Of a stretch of DNA of 64,000 bases, positions 42,033 through 51,526 are shown in pieces. The notes beneath the pieces are model-generated. The model was not told the origin of the DNA. It saw nothing but the letters and a program-made list of their open reading frames with translations, and made no database searches. A program made the translations under genes and the position numbers. The stretch lies in assembly GCA_026126125.1 (NCBI GenBank), contig JAHCJW010000001.1, forward strand, positions 1 to 64,000, written 5' to 3'. The DNA is from Devosia sp. Lineage in GTDB: Bacteria; Pseudomonadota; Alphaproteobacteria; Rhizobiales; Devosiaceae. Each line of letters opens with the position of its first letter. The stretch's first letter is position 1.

Positions 42033-42155
42033 CGCCTGATTGGCTATATCAAGGCGCGTGACGAGGACATGGCGGCGCACGAGATGGAAAGCAATCTGCG
42101 CGCCTTGCAGCAGCATTATCTCGAAGAACGCATTTCGGCGCCAAAGCCACGCTAG
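42033..42155 (+). pseudogene. Decayed GntR-family (FCD domain) regulator fragment
   Basis: The frame ending at TAG 42153-42155 reads RLIGYIKARDEDMAAHEMES, then NLRALQQHYLEER, the last helices of a GntR FCD domain (AI.ARD...A...M..HL). There is no start and no upstream domain in the same frame. Nearby frames (41930-42030) give LLDPTFNEDIAERE-like and ERTWITFQFHRHVLQ pieces that may be frameshifted parts of the same relic. The 430-base stretch 41745-42173 holds no intact gene otherwise. Confidence 0.55.
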
Positions 42156-42173
42156 CTGGCGCCGGTCGGTCAG

Positions 42174-43088
42174 CTAAAGCGCGGGTTCTTCGCGGGGCTT
42201 TTCTCGGTCGATCATCGCGCAGGCCTTGCTCAGCAATTCTTCCATCAGCTCGACCACAAGGGGGGCGGGGCGTTGCTTGGGCTTGAGCAGCCATAAATCG
42301 GTCTGTTCGACCGGCTGGATCGGCAGGCGGACGACAAGACTGGGATCGATATCGCTGCCGGCAAAGGGCGGGACCACCGCAACGCCCGCGCCCTGCGCCA
42401 CCAACATGGCAGCTGTTTCTGAAAACGGAACTTCGATCTTTCGCTTCATGGCTCCGCCAGAAAGCTGAAAGGCCCGCTCGGCGCGACTGAACGAACAGTC
42501 AGTCGATGGGAGAGAGATAAACGGCTCGTCGCGCAGGTCGTTGATGTGAAGCTGTTGCTTTTTGGCCAGACGGTGGTTGGCCGGCAACAGGCAAACCAGC
42601 GGAAATGTCACCAGAAGTCGGCTGCTGATATCGGGATGATTGGGCTCGATCACGCTGAGGCCAACATCGACCTGCTGACTGGCCACCATCTCGACGATCT
42701 GGGGAGAGGTGCGGGACAAAATCTGCACCCTCAATTCCGGCAAATGCATGTTTTCGGCTATGATCCGCGGCAGGAAGCCGACAGAAAAGGCTGGCGGCGC
42801 AGCAATGGAAACATCGCCCCATTCCTGCTCGCGCAGGGCCCGGGCGACGCCCTTGATCCGCCCCGCGCCGGAGAAGACTTTACTGACCTCCCCGGAGAGA
42901 ATTTGCGCTTCCCGCGTCGGCACGAGCTGGCCGCCCTTGCGATGAAAAAGCACGAATCCACAGTCCTCGGAGAAGGCCTTTACCAGTTTGGAGATAGCCG
43001 GCTGCGATATGTTCAGCCGTTCTGCAGCTCGGGTGGCGGAGCCGGTTTCCATCACGGCATGGAAAGCTTCGATCTGGCGAATATTCAT
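42174..43088 (-). CDS. LysR family transcriptional regulator
   Basis: 304-residue LysR protein. The helix-turn-helix (ERLNISQPAISKLVKAF) is N-terminal, and the FHAVMETGSATRAAE start with the IEPNHPDISSRLL effector region places it in the NocR/OccR-like group that often governs opine, octopine or amino-acid importers. It is divergent from the dipeptide-type importer operon, with 174 bases between the starts, and is its probable regulator. Confidence 0.92.
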   Translation of the reverse strand: MNIRQIEAFHAVMETGSATRAAERLNISQPAISKLVKAFSEDCGFVLFHRKGGQLVPTREAQILSGEVSKVFSGAGRIKGVARALREQEWGDVSIAAPPAFSVGFLPRIIAENMHLPELRVQILSRTSPQIVEMVASQQVDVGLSVIEPNHPDISSRLLVTFPLVCLLPANHRLAKKQQLHINDLRDEPFISLPSTDCSFSRAERAFQLSGGAMKRKIEVPFSETAAMLVAQGAGVAVVPPFAGSDIDPSLVVRLPIQPVEQTDLWLLKPKQRPAPLVVELMEELLSKACAMIDREKPREEPAL

Positions 43089-43133
43089 CGAACCAACATG
43101 AGTTTTCGTTATAATGATCCGCCCAAATGATAT

Positions 43134-43163
43134 TTGACATTCATTCTGTTGCCTAGCTTCATA
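43134..43163 (+). promoter_or_regulatory. Possible promoter of the dipeptide-type importer operon
   Basis: TTGACA at 43134-43139 followed after 18 bases by TTCATA (43158-43163), about 100 bases before the binding-protein start and within the divergent LysR/importer gap. The -10 is weak. AT-rich DNA just upstream (43110-43135) would suit LysR binding. Confidence 0.33.
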
Positions 43164-43262
43164 AGCACCGGAACCCGACGTGCATGTGATGGGAAGCCGT
43201 TTGGCGCAGACTGAGGGCGCTGCCGGCTTTCATGCGATTGGGAAGGACTGGAGGCTAGTGAC

Positions 43263-44864
43263 ATGAAGAAAATGATCGCCGCGGGAGCAATGATGGCGGG
43301 TCTGGCGACCCCCGCATTTGCCGGAACACTGACTGTGTGCCTTGAGGGCGCGCCGGAGACGTTCAACCCGCAATTGACCAGTAGCGGCACGACATCGACC
43401 GTTCTCGGTCAGATTTACGATGGCCTTGTGGCCGTGGAGCGCGGCGGTTCGCAGATCGAGCCCGCTCTTGCCCAGAGCTGGACGGTTTCTGAGGATGGTC
43501 TTACCTACACGTTCAAGCTGCGTCAGGGTGTCAAGTGGCAGACCACCGCGGACTTCACCCCCACGCGTGAGTTCAATGCTGACGACGTCATGTTCACCTT
43601 CGATCGCATGACTGACGACGCGCATCCCTATCACAGCGTGAATGGCGGCAATTATATCACCTTCGGCACCAAGCTCGCCGGCGCCCTCGAATCGGTCGAA
43701 AAGATCGATGACTACACCGTTGCGTTTAAGCTCAAGGCCCCGCTTGCGCCCTTTACCGGCATTATGGCGCACGGCTCGCTCAAGATCACTTCGGCCGAAT
43801 ATGCCGAGCAATTGCTCGCAGCCGGCACGCCCGAGTTGTTCGATCGCAATCCGGTCGGCACCGGCCCGTTCCAGCTGCAGGCCTACCAGACCGACGCCGT
43901 GGTGCGCCTGCTGCCATTTGCCCAGACCTGGGGCGCCGAGCAGGGCATCGCTCAAAATACGCCGATGGTGGACGCCATCATCATGGCGATCAGCGCCGAT
44001 GCATCCGTGCGCGTTCAGCGCGCTCTGGCCGGCGAATGTCTTATCTCCTTCTACCCGAACCTGGCCGACGCTCCCCTGATCGAGCAGAGCGAGGCCCTCG
44101 ATCTTGTCGTGGCTCAGGTTGCTTCGTCCGGGTTCCTGACCTTCAACTTCAATATGGAGAAGTTCCAGGATATCCGGGTCCGACAGGCACTCGCCCACGC
44201 GATCAACATGGAGCCGTTGGTCGAGGTGGTGTTCAATGGCATGGGCCACGTCACCGGTGCTGTCGTGCCGCCGGCCTTCTGGGGCTCCGCCGATCTCCCC
44301 GCCTATGAATATGATCCGGAAAAGGCCAAGCAGCTGCTCGCCGAGGCGGGATATGCGGACGGGCTGGAGGTTCAGCTCTGGGCAGTGCCGGTCGCGCGCC
44401 CCTATATGCCCAATGGGCGTCGCGCCGCTGAAATGGTGCAGGCGGACTGGGCCGAAATCGGTGTTAACGCCGAGATCGTGACCTATGAATGGGCCGAATA
44501 TATCCAGCGTGCCCGTGCCTTCGAGGCAGAGGTCGGCATGTTCGGCGGCATTTATGACTTCCCCGATCCGAGCCAGATCCCGAACAACTACTTTACCTGC
44601 GATGCCGCCGGCACGCCCAGCCCGTCCAATATCGGCGCCTGGTGCAACGAGGATTTCATCGCCATCATGGCCGAAGCGGGCGCTATCACCGACCAGGACA
44701 AGCGCGCCGAGCTTTATGTTCAGGCCCAGCAGATCCTTTACGATGATTACGCCGGCGTGATGTTCGGCGGGGCCGATCAGCAGATGGTCGTTGCCAAGAA
44801 TGTCGACGGCTTCGTGCCTGCCATCTTCGGCACTTCCCGTATGTCGGGCGTGACCGTCGACTAA
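43263..44864 (+). CDS. ABC transporter substrate-binding protein, family 5 (peptide/opine-type)
   Basis: 533-residue periplasmic binding protein of the DppA/OppA family, signal peptide cleaved after AFA. Typical blocks: LTVCLEGAPETFNPQL, the LAQSWTVSEDGLTYTFKLR segment and FNADDVMFTFDRM. Such proteins bind dipeptides, opines, glutathione or oligosaccharides. It heads the operon that continues with an amino-acid-oxidase-like gene, ridA and four dpp-like genes, so an amino-acid derivative is the favoured ligand. Confidence 0.93.
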   Translation: MKKMIAAGAMMAGLATPAFAGTLTVCLEGAPETFNPQLTSSGTTSTVLGQIYDGLVAVERGGSQIEPALAQSWTVSEDGLTYTFKLRQGVKWQTTADFTPTREFNADDVMFTFDRMTDDAHPYHSVNGGNYITFGTKLAGALESVEKIDDYTVAFKLKAPLAPFTGIMAHGSLKITSAEYAEQLLAAGTPELFDRNPVGTGPFQLQAYQTDAVVRLLPFAQTWGAEQGIAQNTPMVDAIIMAISADASVRVQRALAGECLISFYPNLADAPLIEQSEALDLVVAQVASSGFLTFNFNMEKFQDIRVRQALAHAINMEPLVEVVFNGMGHVTGAVVPPAFWGSADLPAYEYDPEKAKQLLAEAGYADGLEVQLWAVPVARPYMPNGRRAAEMVQADWAEIGVNAEIVTYEWAEYIQRARAFEAEVGMFGGIYDFPDPSQIPNNYFTCDAAGTPSPSNIGAWCNEDFIAIMAEAGAITDQDKRAELYVQAQQILYDDYAGVMFGGADQQMVVAKNVDGFVPAIFGTSRMSGVTVD

Positions 44865-44868
44865 GTGC

Positions 44869-44906
44869 GGTTCGAGGCGCCCGCTTGTCCCGGCGGGCGC
44901 CGAACC
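44869..44906 (+). terminator. Intercistronic hairpin after the binding-protein gene
   Basis: Strong hairpin: GGTTCGAGGCGCCCGC (44869-44884) pairs with GCGGGCGCCGAACC (44893-44906) with one bulged base, starting 5 bases after the stop. No long U-tract follows, so mRNA stabilisation or partial attenuation is more likely than full termination. Confidence 0.6.
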
Positions 44907-44983
44907 CTTCGAAATGGCCGGTGGCGGATATGGCGGACCAGAGCCCCCGATCTGGCATCGCGTCCCCGCGCAGAGGAAAATTC

Positions 44984-46090
44984 ATGCGAGTTATCGTGAT
45001 TGGCGCCGGCATGTTCGGCGCGAGCGTGGCCTATCAGCTGGCGCGCAACGGCGTGGCCGTGACCATCATCGATCATGCCCATCCGGGCAAGGCGACCATG
45101 GCTGGCGCCGGCATCGTCTGTCCCTGGGCGACGCGGATCGAAGATCCCAGCTGGTACGAGATGTATGCAGCAGGCGGCCGTTTCTATGATGAATTGATCG
45201 GCGGGCTCAACGGGGCCGGAGAGACCGAGCTGGGCTACCGCAAGGTTGGCGCACTGGTCACCGCAACTGACCCCGACCAATTCAAGGAAGCTGGTGAGCG
45301 GATTGCGCGTCGGGTGGCGACGGCTCCCGAGGCTGGTGATGTGCGCCTGCTCAGCGCTGAGCAAGCGCGCGCGAAATTCCCGGTGCTGCGCGAAGGGCTT
45401 GAGGCTTATTTCATTCCAGGCGGCGCCCGCGTCGATGCGCGGCTGCTCTCTGCCGCGATGGTCCGGGCCGCGGTGGCGCTGGGCGCAGAGTTCCGCACCG
45501 ACTATGCAGCGCTCGAGTTCGAGGGTGGCCGTGTGCGCTGCCGCGATGGCGCTGGCCAGATCGTGCCGGGCGACGAAATCGTCGTGGCCGGGGGCGCCTG
45601 GGCGTCGCAAATTCTCGAGCCTCTGGGCATCGCCCATCCGGTCAAGCCGCAAAAGGGCCAGATCATCCACCTGCGTCTTGCCGGCGTCGCCACGGCCAAT
45701 TGGCCCGTGCTGCTCCCCATGACCAGCCACTACATGCTGACCTTCGATGATAGCCGCGTGGTGGTCGGGGCCACCCGTGAAGATGATTCCGGGTTCGATT
45801 ATCGTGTTACCGCGGCTGGCCAGGCCGAGGTGCTCGCCGCGGGCATGGACATCGCCCCGGGCCTGGTCAATGCGGAGATCATCGAAACCCGCATCGGCTT
45901 CCGTCCGGCCGGCCCCAGTGTCAAGCCGATCTTCGGGCGCGTGCCCGGTGTCGAGGGTTTGAGCGTGGGCAACGGCTTGGGCGCCGGAGGCATTTCGATA
46001 GGCCCTTACGCGGGCAAGCTGCTCGCCGACATCGTGCAGGGCAAGCCAACAGAACTGCCCGTTTCCGCTTACGCGCCGCAACGCGCGTGA
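44984..46090 (+). CDS. FAD-dependent oxidoreductase (DadA/glycine-oxidase type)
   Basis: 368-residue flavoprotein beginning with the ADP-binding motif MRVIVIGAGMFGASVAYQLA. The DAO fold shows in GAGIVCPWATR, in VVAGGAWASQILEPLGI and in the C-terminal RPAGPSVKPIFGRVPG/GNGLGAGGISIGPYAG. Start chosen at 44984, after GAGGAAAA. Such enzymes oxidise amino acids, N-methyl amino acids or opines to imines. The next gene encodes RidA, which hydrolyses imines, so the two make a coherent step after import of an amino-acid derivative. Confidence 0.9.
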   Translation: MRVIVIGAGMFGASVAYQLARNGVAVTIIDHAHPGKATMAGAGIVCPWATRIEDPSWYEMYAAGGRFYDELIGGLNGAGETELGYRKVGALVTATDPDQFKEAGERIARRVATAPEAGDVRLLSAEQARAKFPVLREGLEAYFIPGGARVDARLLSAAMVRAAVALGAEFRTDYAALEFEGGRVRCRDGAGQIVPGDEIVVAGGAWASQILEPLGIAHPVKPQKGQIIHLRLAGVATANWPVLLPMTSHYMLTFDDSRVVVGATREDDSGFDYRVTAAGQAEVLAAGMDIAPGLVNAEIIETRIGFRPAGPSVKPIFGRVPGVEGLSVGNGLGAGGISIGPYAGKLLADIVQGKPTELPVSAYAPQRA

Positions 46091-46093
46091 CTT

Positions 46094-46131
46094 CCGTGCG
46101 CAGCAAGTCGTGTTGCGCACGGTTCATTTTT
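46094..46131 (+). terminator. Hairpin with T-tract between oxidoreductase and ridA genes
   Basis: Perfect 9-bp stem CCGTGCGCA (46094-46102)/TGCGCACGG (46114-46122) followed by TTCATTTTT. It lies 3 bases after the oxidoreductase stop, inside the operon, so it probably gives partial termination. Confidence 0.6.
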
Positions 46132-46151
46132 CTCAAAGCAAGGAATAGACA

Positions 46152-46511
46152 ATGATCAAGCGGCACAAGAAGGCTCGGATCATGCACGCCGCGGTGGAGC
46201 ATAATGGCGTTCTCTATATCGGCGGCCATGCCGCCCATGATCTCGACAAGGGAATGGCCGACCAGACCCGTGAAATCTGCCAGAAGCTCGATGCGCTGAT
46301 GGCCGAGGTCGGTACCGACAAGTCGCAATTGCTTCAGGCGCGTATCTACATCACCGACATGTCCAAGAAGGAAGAGATGAACAGCGCCTGGCTCGAATGG
46401 CTGGGTGGTGAGGACCTTCCTGCCCGCGCCACGATCGGGGTTGCCGATCTGGGTGATCCTCGGCGTCTGATCGAAATTGCCTCGATTGCCGCGATGCCGC
46501 AATCGGCCTAA
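46152..46511 (+). CDS. RidA family protein
   Basis: 119-residue RidA/YjgF-type enamine/imine deaminase homologue. The key arginine of LPARATIG and the glutamate of LIEIASIAA are both present, as in active RidA. It probably clears or processes the imine released by the FAD oxidoreductase encoded just upstream. Cytoplasmic, trimeric in the family. Confidence 0.92.
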   Translation: MIKRHKKARIMHAAVEHNGVLYIGGHAAHDLDKGMADQTREICQKLDALMAEVGTDKSQLLQARIYITDMSKKEEMNSAWLEWLGGEDLPARATIGVADLGDPRRLIEIASIAAMPQSA

Positions 46512-46624
46512 CGGTCGATATATGTGCGTCGGCGCTTCGGGGCAGGCGCACCCCTCGATACGTGTCGGAAATGGGGCCGGCATGCCCTGCTCCGCTTCCG
46601 CATTCATCAAGGCCGCGCCTGCTC

Positions 46625-47632
46625 ATGATACGTTTTCTGCTTCGCAAACTCCTGGTCATCGTGCCGACATTCATCGGCATCAGCATCGTGGCCTTTGGTT
46701 TTGTCCGCATATTGCCCGGAGACCCGGTGATGCTGATGGCCGGAGAGCGCGGACTGACGGCCGAGCGCCATGCCGAGCTATTGGCTCAGTTCGGCTTCGA
46801 CCGTCCGATCTGGGTGCAGTATCTCGATTTCGTCGCCCGCATCTTCCAGGGGGACATCGGTTCCTCGCTCGTCACCAAGAAGCCGGTACTGCAGGAATTC
46901 GCGGTTCTGTTTCCGGCCACGCTGGAGTTGGCCTTGTGCGCCATCCTGCTCGCGGCGCTGATCGGCATTCCACTGGGTGTTCTTGCCGCGGCAAAACGGG
47001 GTTCGTGGTTCGACCAGCTTTCGATGGGCGTGGCGCTGACCGGCTATTCCATGCCCATCTTCTGGTGGGGATTGCTGCTGATCATCTTCTTTTCCGGCAC
47101 GCTGGGCTGGACGCCGGTATCGGGGCGCATATCGCTGATGTATTATTTCCCCGACAGCACGGGTTTCATGCTGATCGACAGCCTGCTCTCCGGTCAGAAG
47201 GGCGCTTTCGCCTCGGCGCTGCACCATCTCATCCTGCCCTCCATTGTTCTTGCTACCATCCCGATGGCGGTGCTGGCGCGGCAAACCCGTTCAGCCATGC
47301 TCGAAGTGCTGAGCGAAGACTATGTCCGCACGGCAAGGGCCAAGGGACTGAACCCTTGGCGTGTCGTCTCGCTCCATGCGTTCCGCAACGCGCTTATTCC
47401 CATCGTCACCACGCTGGGTCTGCAGATCGGCGGCCTGCTGACCGGCGCCATTCTGACCGAAACAATCTTTTCCTGGCCCGGTATCGGCAAGTGGATGGTC
47501 GATTCCATCAGCCGGCGGGACTATCCCGTGGTGCAGGGCGGCCTGATGATGATCGCCATCATCGTCATGGCGGTGAACCTCATCGTGGACATGCTCTACG
47601 CCCTCATCAATCCCCGCATTCGCCACAGGTGA
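46625..47632 (+). CDS. Dipeptide-type ABC permease (DppB-like)
   Basis: 335-residue inner-membrane permease: N-terminal MIRFLLRKLLVIVPTFIGIS, the FDRPIWVQYLDFVARIFQGD loop, and the EAA-like LSEDYVRTARAKGLNPWRVV. ATG at 46625 is taken as start; the frame extends to 46562 but lacks homology there. A Shine-Dalgarno is weak at this start. It forms the channel with the DppC-like protein encoded 7 bases downstream. Confidence 0.92.
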   Translation: MIRFLLRKLLVIVPTFIGISIVAFGFVRILPGDPVMLMAGERGLTAERHAELLAQFGFDRPIWVQYLDFVARIFQGDIGSSLVTKKPVLQEFAVLFPATLELALCAILLAALIGIPLGVLAAAKRGSWFDQLSMGVALTGYSMPIFWWGLLLIIFFSGTLGWTPVSGRISLMYYFPDSTGFMLIDSLLSGQKGAFASALHHLILPSIVLATIPMAVLARQTRSAMLEVLSEDYVRTARAKGLNPWRVVSLHAFRNALIPIVTTLGLQIGGLLTGAILTETIFSWPGIGKWMVDSISRRDYPVVQGGLMMIAIIVMAVNLIVDMLYALINPRIRHR

Positions 47633-47639
47633 GCCAGCC

Positions 47640-48542
47640 ATGTCCGAGATGATATCTTCTCCTCGCGAACGTTCACCACGCCTGCAGCGTTTGCACGATT
47701 TCGCCGTGGGCTTTTCCACCAACCGGGGCGCCATGATCGGCCTCATTGTGATGGTCATCTTCGTCGTGGTGGCCATTTTCGCGCCCTGGATCGCTCCTTA
47801 TCCGCCTGCGCAACAGTTCCGCGATGCCTTCCTTGTGCCACCCGCCTGGCAGGAAGGGGGACGGGTCGCCTTTCTCCTCGGCACGGACGCCGTGGGCCGG
47901 GACATGCTTTCCCGCCTTATCCATGGCACGCGCTATTCGCTCTATGTCGGTTCGCTCGTGATCTGCATAGCCATGACCGGTGGCGTCGTCATCGGCATGA
48001 TCGCCGGTTATGTCGGGGGTTGGGTGGACACCCTCATCATGCGCGTCATGGATGTCATCCTGGCCTTCCCCTCGCTGCTGCTCGCTCTCGTTCTGGTCGC
48101 CATTCTCGGCCCGGGACTGACCAATGCCATGATCGCCATCGCCATCGTGCTGCAGCCCCATTTCGCGCGCCTGACACGCGCCGCGGTGATGAGCGAAAAG
48201 GGCAAGGAATATGTGACGGCCGTGCGGGTGGGCGGGGCGAAACCCTTGCGGCTGATGTTTCTCACCATCCTGCCCAATTGCCTGTCGCCGCTCGTCGTGC
48301 AGGCGACCTTGTCGTTCTCTACCGCCATCCTCGATGCGGCGGCCCTGGGTTTCCTGGGCATGGGAGCCCAGCCGCCGACGCCGGAATGGGGCACTATGCT
48401 CGCAGAGGCGCGTGAATTCATCCTGCGCGCCTGGTGGGTGGTGACGTTCCCGGGCCTTGCCATTCTCGTCACGGTGCTCAGCATCAACCTGATCGGCGAT
48501 GGCCTGCGCGACACGCTCGATCCCAAGCTGAGAAAGGGTTGA
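47640..48542 (+). CDS. Dipeptide-type ABC permease (DppC-like)
   Basis: 300-residue permease with the N-terminal OppC signature ([20 protein letters not shown]), the [20 protein letters not shown] motif typical of DppC/OppC, and the EAA loop [20 protein letters not shown]. Partner of the DppB-like protein. Confidence 0.93.
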   Translation: MSEMISSPRERSPRLQRLHDFAVGFSTNRGAMIGLIVMVIFVVVAIFAPWIAPYPPAQQFRDAFLVPPAWQEGGRVAFLLGTDAVGRDMLSRLIHGTRYSLYVGSLVICIAMTGGVVIGMIAGYVGGWVDTLIMRVMDVILAFPSLLLALVLVAILGPGLTNAMIAIAIVLQPHFARLTRAAVMSEKGKEYVTAVRVGGAKPLRLMFLTILPNCLSPLVVQATLSFSTAILDAAALGFLGMGAQPPTPEWGTMLAEAREFILRAWWVVTFPGLAILVTVLSINLIGDGLRDTLDPKLRKG

Positions 48543-48546
48543 GACC

Positions 48547-49392
48547 ATGGCTTTGCTGACCATCCGCAATCTGCGGGTTTCGTTCGCCACCGTCACCGGC
48601 CGCTTTTACGCAGTCAAGGGCGTCGACATCTCTATCGACCAGGGAGAGGTGCTGGCCATTGTTGGGGAAAGCGGTTCGGGCAAGTCGGTGTCCATGCTGG
48701 CCGTCATGGGCTTGTTGCCCGCCGGTGCGCTGGTCGAGGCCGACGAAATGACCTTCGACGGCCAGGATTTGCTGGGATTGAGCGATGCGCAACGGCGCCG
48801 GCTGATCGGCAAGGATATGGCCATGATCTTCCAGGAGCCGATCACCTCGCTCAATCCCTGCTTCACGGTCGGCTTTCAGATCGAGGAAACCTTGCGGCTG
48901 CATCTGGGGCTCAGCAAACGCCAGAGCCGGGAAAAGGCACTGGAGCTGTTGACGGCCGTTGGTATTCCTGCCCCCCAATCGCGTCTTTCGAGCTTTCCCC
49001 ATCAGATGTCCGGCGGGCAATGTCAGCGGGTGATGATCGCCATGGCTATCGCCTGTAATCCGCGCCTGTTGATCGCCGACGAGCCCACGACCGCTCTCGA
49101 TGTGACCATCCAGAAACAGATCCTCGATCTGCTCAATACGCTGCAGCGCGATACCGGCATGGGCCTGATCATGATTACGCACGACATGGGCGTCGTGGCG
49201 GAAACCGCCGACCGGGTCATCGTTCAGCACAGAGGTCAGAAGGTGGAAGAGGCTGACGTCCTTTCCCTCTTCGAGCGGCCGCAACAGCCCTACACCAAGG
49301 CGCTGCTGGCGGCTTTGCCGGAAAATGCCGTGGGAGGCCGTTTGCCCACCATAGCCCAGGCCATGGGGGAGGTGCCGCCTCATGCCCACTGA
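48547..49392 (+). CDS. Dipeptide-type ABC ATPase (DppD-like)
   Basis: 281-residue ATPase: Walker [10 protein letters not shown], signature [15 protein letters not shown] (Cys where most members have Arg/Gln), Walker [15 protein letters not shown], switch histidine ITHDMG. At 281 residues it is shorter than usual DppD proteins (about 320), lacking most of the cysteine-rich C-terminal oligopeptide-transporter extension. It overlaps the next ATPase gene by 11 bases. Confidence 0.92.
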   Translation: MALLTIRNLRVSFATVTGRFYAVKGVDISIDQGEVLAIVGESGSGKSVSMLAVMGLLPAGALVEADEMTFDGQDLLGLSDAQRRRLIGKDMAMIFQEPITSLNPCFTVGFQIEETLRLHLGLSKRQSREKALELLTAVGIPAPQSRLSSFPHQMSGGQCQRVMIAMAIACNPRLLIADEPTTALDVTIQKQILDLLNTLQRDTGMGLIMITHDMGVVAETADRVIVQHRGQKVEEADVLSLFERPQQPYTKALLAALPENAVGGRLPTIAQAMGEVPPHAH

Positions 49393-50242
49393 ACCTTTCA
49401 TTCTCGAGGCCCGAGATCTGGTGCGCGACTATGGCGGTGGCAGGCTTTTCGCCAGGCGCGAAAGTGTGCGCGCCCTCAAGGGCATCTCCCTTTCCCTGCG
49501 CACCGGCAAGACCCTGGCCGTCGTGGGCGAAAGCGGCTGCGGCAAGTCGACCTTGGCGCGAATACTCACCATGATCGACCCGCAGACGGCGGGTACATTG
49601 CGCATTGCCGGCTATGACGTCGATATTGGTAGGCAAAAGCCCACGCCGGAACTGCGGCGCGCGGTACAGATCGTGTTCCAGAACCCCTATGCCTCGCTCA
49701 ATCCGCGCCAGAAGATCGGCGATGCGCTGGCGGAGCAGCTCTATCTCAACACCGACGACACAGCGGCCATCCGGCGACAAAAGTCGGAAGCCATGCTGGA
49801 GCGGGTGGGCCTGACACCCGATCACGCCCGGCGCTATCCTCATATGCTCTCGGGTGGCCAACGTCAGCGCGTGGCCATTGCCCGGGCGCTGATGGTCAAT
49901 CCCAAAATTGTCGTGCTCGACGAGCCGGTTTCGGCCCTTGACCTGTCGGTGCAGGCGCAGGTGCTGAACCTGCTCAAGGACCTGCAGGATGAAATGGGCC
50001 TTAGCTATGTGTTCATCAGCCACGACCTGTCCGTGGTGCGCTATATCGCCGACGACGTCATGGTGATGCAGTCGGGTGAGGTGGTGGAAGCGACTACGCG
50101 GGATGCAATCTTCGCGGCGCCCCAGCACCCCTATACGCAAAAGCTTTTCGAGGCGACGCCATCGACCAGTGTCGATGCGATCCGCCAACGCCTTGCCGCC
50201 AAGCGCGCCGGCATCAGCACTGCCCCATCCCGGACCCTTTGA
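49382..50242 (+). CDS. Dipeptide-type ABC ATPase (DppF-like)
   Basis: 286-residue ATPase paired with the preceding one: Walker [10 protein letters not shown], signature [15 protein letters not shown], Walker [17 protein letters not shown], switch histidine [14 protein letters not shown]. Also somewhat short at the C-terminus. Completes a full five-component importer (binding protein, two permeases, two ATPases). Confidence 0.93.
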   Translation: MPTEPFILEARDLVRDYGGGRLFARRESVRALKGISLSLRTGKTLAVVGESGCGKSTLARILTMIDPQTAGTLRIAGYDVDIGRQKPTPELRRAVQIVFQNPYASLNPRQKIGDALAEQLYLNTDDTAAIRRQKSEAMLERVGLTPDHARRYPHMLSGGQRQRVAIARALMVNPKIVVLDEPVSALDLSVQAQVLNLLKDLQDEMGLSYVFISHDLSVVRYIADDVMVMQSGEVVEATTRDAIFAAPQHPYTQKLFEATPSTSVDAIRQRLAAKRAGISTAPSRTL

Positions 50243-50251
50243 GACGTTGCC

Positions 50252-51340
50252 ATGACCGACAAGCGCATCGATGATCGCTATTCCACCAATGAACGGTTCA
50301 CCACGCTGCGCGGGATCGAGGCCGAGGCGCGCAAGCAACTCTCACCGGTTGTCTGGAACTACCTCAATTGTGGCACGGGCGACGAAGTCACGCTGCGCGC
50401 CAATACGGCCGATTTCGACCGGCTTACGTTCCGTACGCCGCTTTTCGCCGGCATTTCCAATCCCGATACCAGCACCGAATTTTTGGGTCATCGCTTAAGT
50501 TTTCCGGCGCTGATCGCCCCTTTCGGTGGCGGCGAGCAACTGCTCGATCCGCAAGGCCATTGTGCCACCGGGCGGGCCGCCGCTGCCGTAGGAGTTCGAC
50601 AGATCGTCCCCGTGGCGGCGGCGCATAGTCTCGAAACGATCGCCGCAGCCACCGGAGTGGCGCAGATGTTCCAGATCACCTTCGTTGGCAAGGTCGACTC
50701 GGTGCTGGCGATGATCGAGCGCGCCAAGAAAGCCGGCTACGAGCAGATCGTGGCGACATATTCGCCGATCCGCCAGTGGCGTGAACGTATGATGGAGGAT
50801 CGGTTCACCATCCGCACGGCCATGGAAGATGCCAATTACGGCCCCGGCAAGTCCGATCCGGAGATGCTGCGCGAACAGTTGGCATTCGAGCATCCCCGCT
50901 GGGGGTGGGACGAGGCGCGCGCGGTGATCGAGAACTCACCCCTGCCGGTCATCGTCAAGGGCGTGATGGAGGCAGAGGAGGCATCACGCTGCATGGAAGC
51001 GGGGGCAGTCGGGCTTTACGTGTCCAATTATGGGGGCCGCAGCATCGACCGCATGCCATCTGCCATTTCCGCCTTGCCGAAGGTGAGGGCGGCCGTGGCC
51101 AGGGACACACCGATCATCTTCGACAGCGGCGTCCGGCGCGGCTCCGACATCGCGGCTGCGATCGCCCTGGGGGCTAACGCTGTCGCATTGGGCCGCTCGG
51201 TGGGATACGGCCTCGCGGCCGATGGCGAAGCGGGGGCGAGAAGGGTGCTCGAGTTGTTGAAGAGCGAATTCTGGACCACGCTGGGCCATCTGGGCTGCTC
51301 GCGCATCGACCAGTTGAACGAGGCGGTTTTTCACGCCTGA
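50252..51340 (+). CDS. FMN-dependent alpha-hydroxy-acid oxidase family protein with altered active site
   Basis: 362-residue (beta/alpha)8 flavoprotein of the lactate/glycolate oxidase family, cytoplasmic. FMN-binding parts are kept: APFGGGEQL, VIVKGVM (Lys) and the phosphate loop DSGVRRGSDIAAAIALGANAV. The usual SNHGGRQLD motif is SNYGGRSID, so the catalytic-base histidine is Y260 while R263 is retained. The usual Q-x-Y is Q141-I-T143, removing the substrate tyrosine. Normal hydroxy-acid oxidation is therefore doubtful, and a different redox or isomerase activity is possible. It lies 9 bases after the DppF-like gene at the end of the importer operon. Confidence 0.85.
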   Translation: MTDKRIDDRYSTNERFTTLRGIEAEARKQLSPVVWNYLNCGTGDEVTLRANTADFDRLTFRTPLFAGISNPDTSTEFLGHRLSFPALIAPFGGGEQLLDPQGHCATGRAAAAVGVRQIVPVAAAHSLETIAAATGVAQMFQITFVGKVDSVLAMIERAKKAGYEQIVATYSPIRQWRERMMEDRFTIRTAMEDANYGPGKSDPEMLREQLAFEHPRWGWDEARAVIENSPLPVIVKGVMEAEEASRCMEAGAVGLYVSNYGGRSIDRMPSAISALPKVRAAVARDTPIIFDSGVRRGSDIAAAIALGANAVALGRSVGYGLAADGEAGARRVLELLKSEFWTTLGHLGCSRIDQLNEAVFHA

Positions 51341-51356
51341 GGGGCGGTACTGGGCG

Positions 51357-51526
51357 GCTTGTGAGAGAGCGAGCGTCTGAAACAGGATTTGGTGGCTTGG
51401 CTGCGTGGTCAGTTCTTCGGGGTGCCATTGTACGCCGGCGATATTGAGCGCGCCTGGCTCATATCCTTCGATCAGGCCATTCGCGGTGTGAGCGACGGGC
51501 GCAAGCGCTGGCCTCGCGGTCAGACG
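51357..51526 (-). pseudogene. Fragment of a class-I glutamine amidotransferase-like hydrolase (peptidase C26/PuuD-like)
   Basis: On the minus strand the frame reads LAPVAHTANGLIEGYEPGAL, then NIAGVQWHPEELTTQPSHQ and LFQTLAL. This is the C-terminal part of gamma-glutamyl-GABA hydrolase-like proteins, including the His-Pro-Glu of the catalytic triad. The nucleophile half is missing and the frame runs on into unrelated antisense sequence. It sits between the importer operon and the convergent esterase-GntR gene, so it looks like a deletion scar. Confidence 0.6.
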
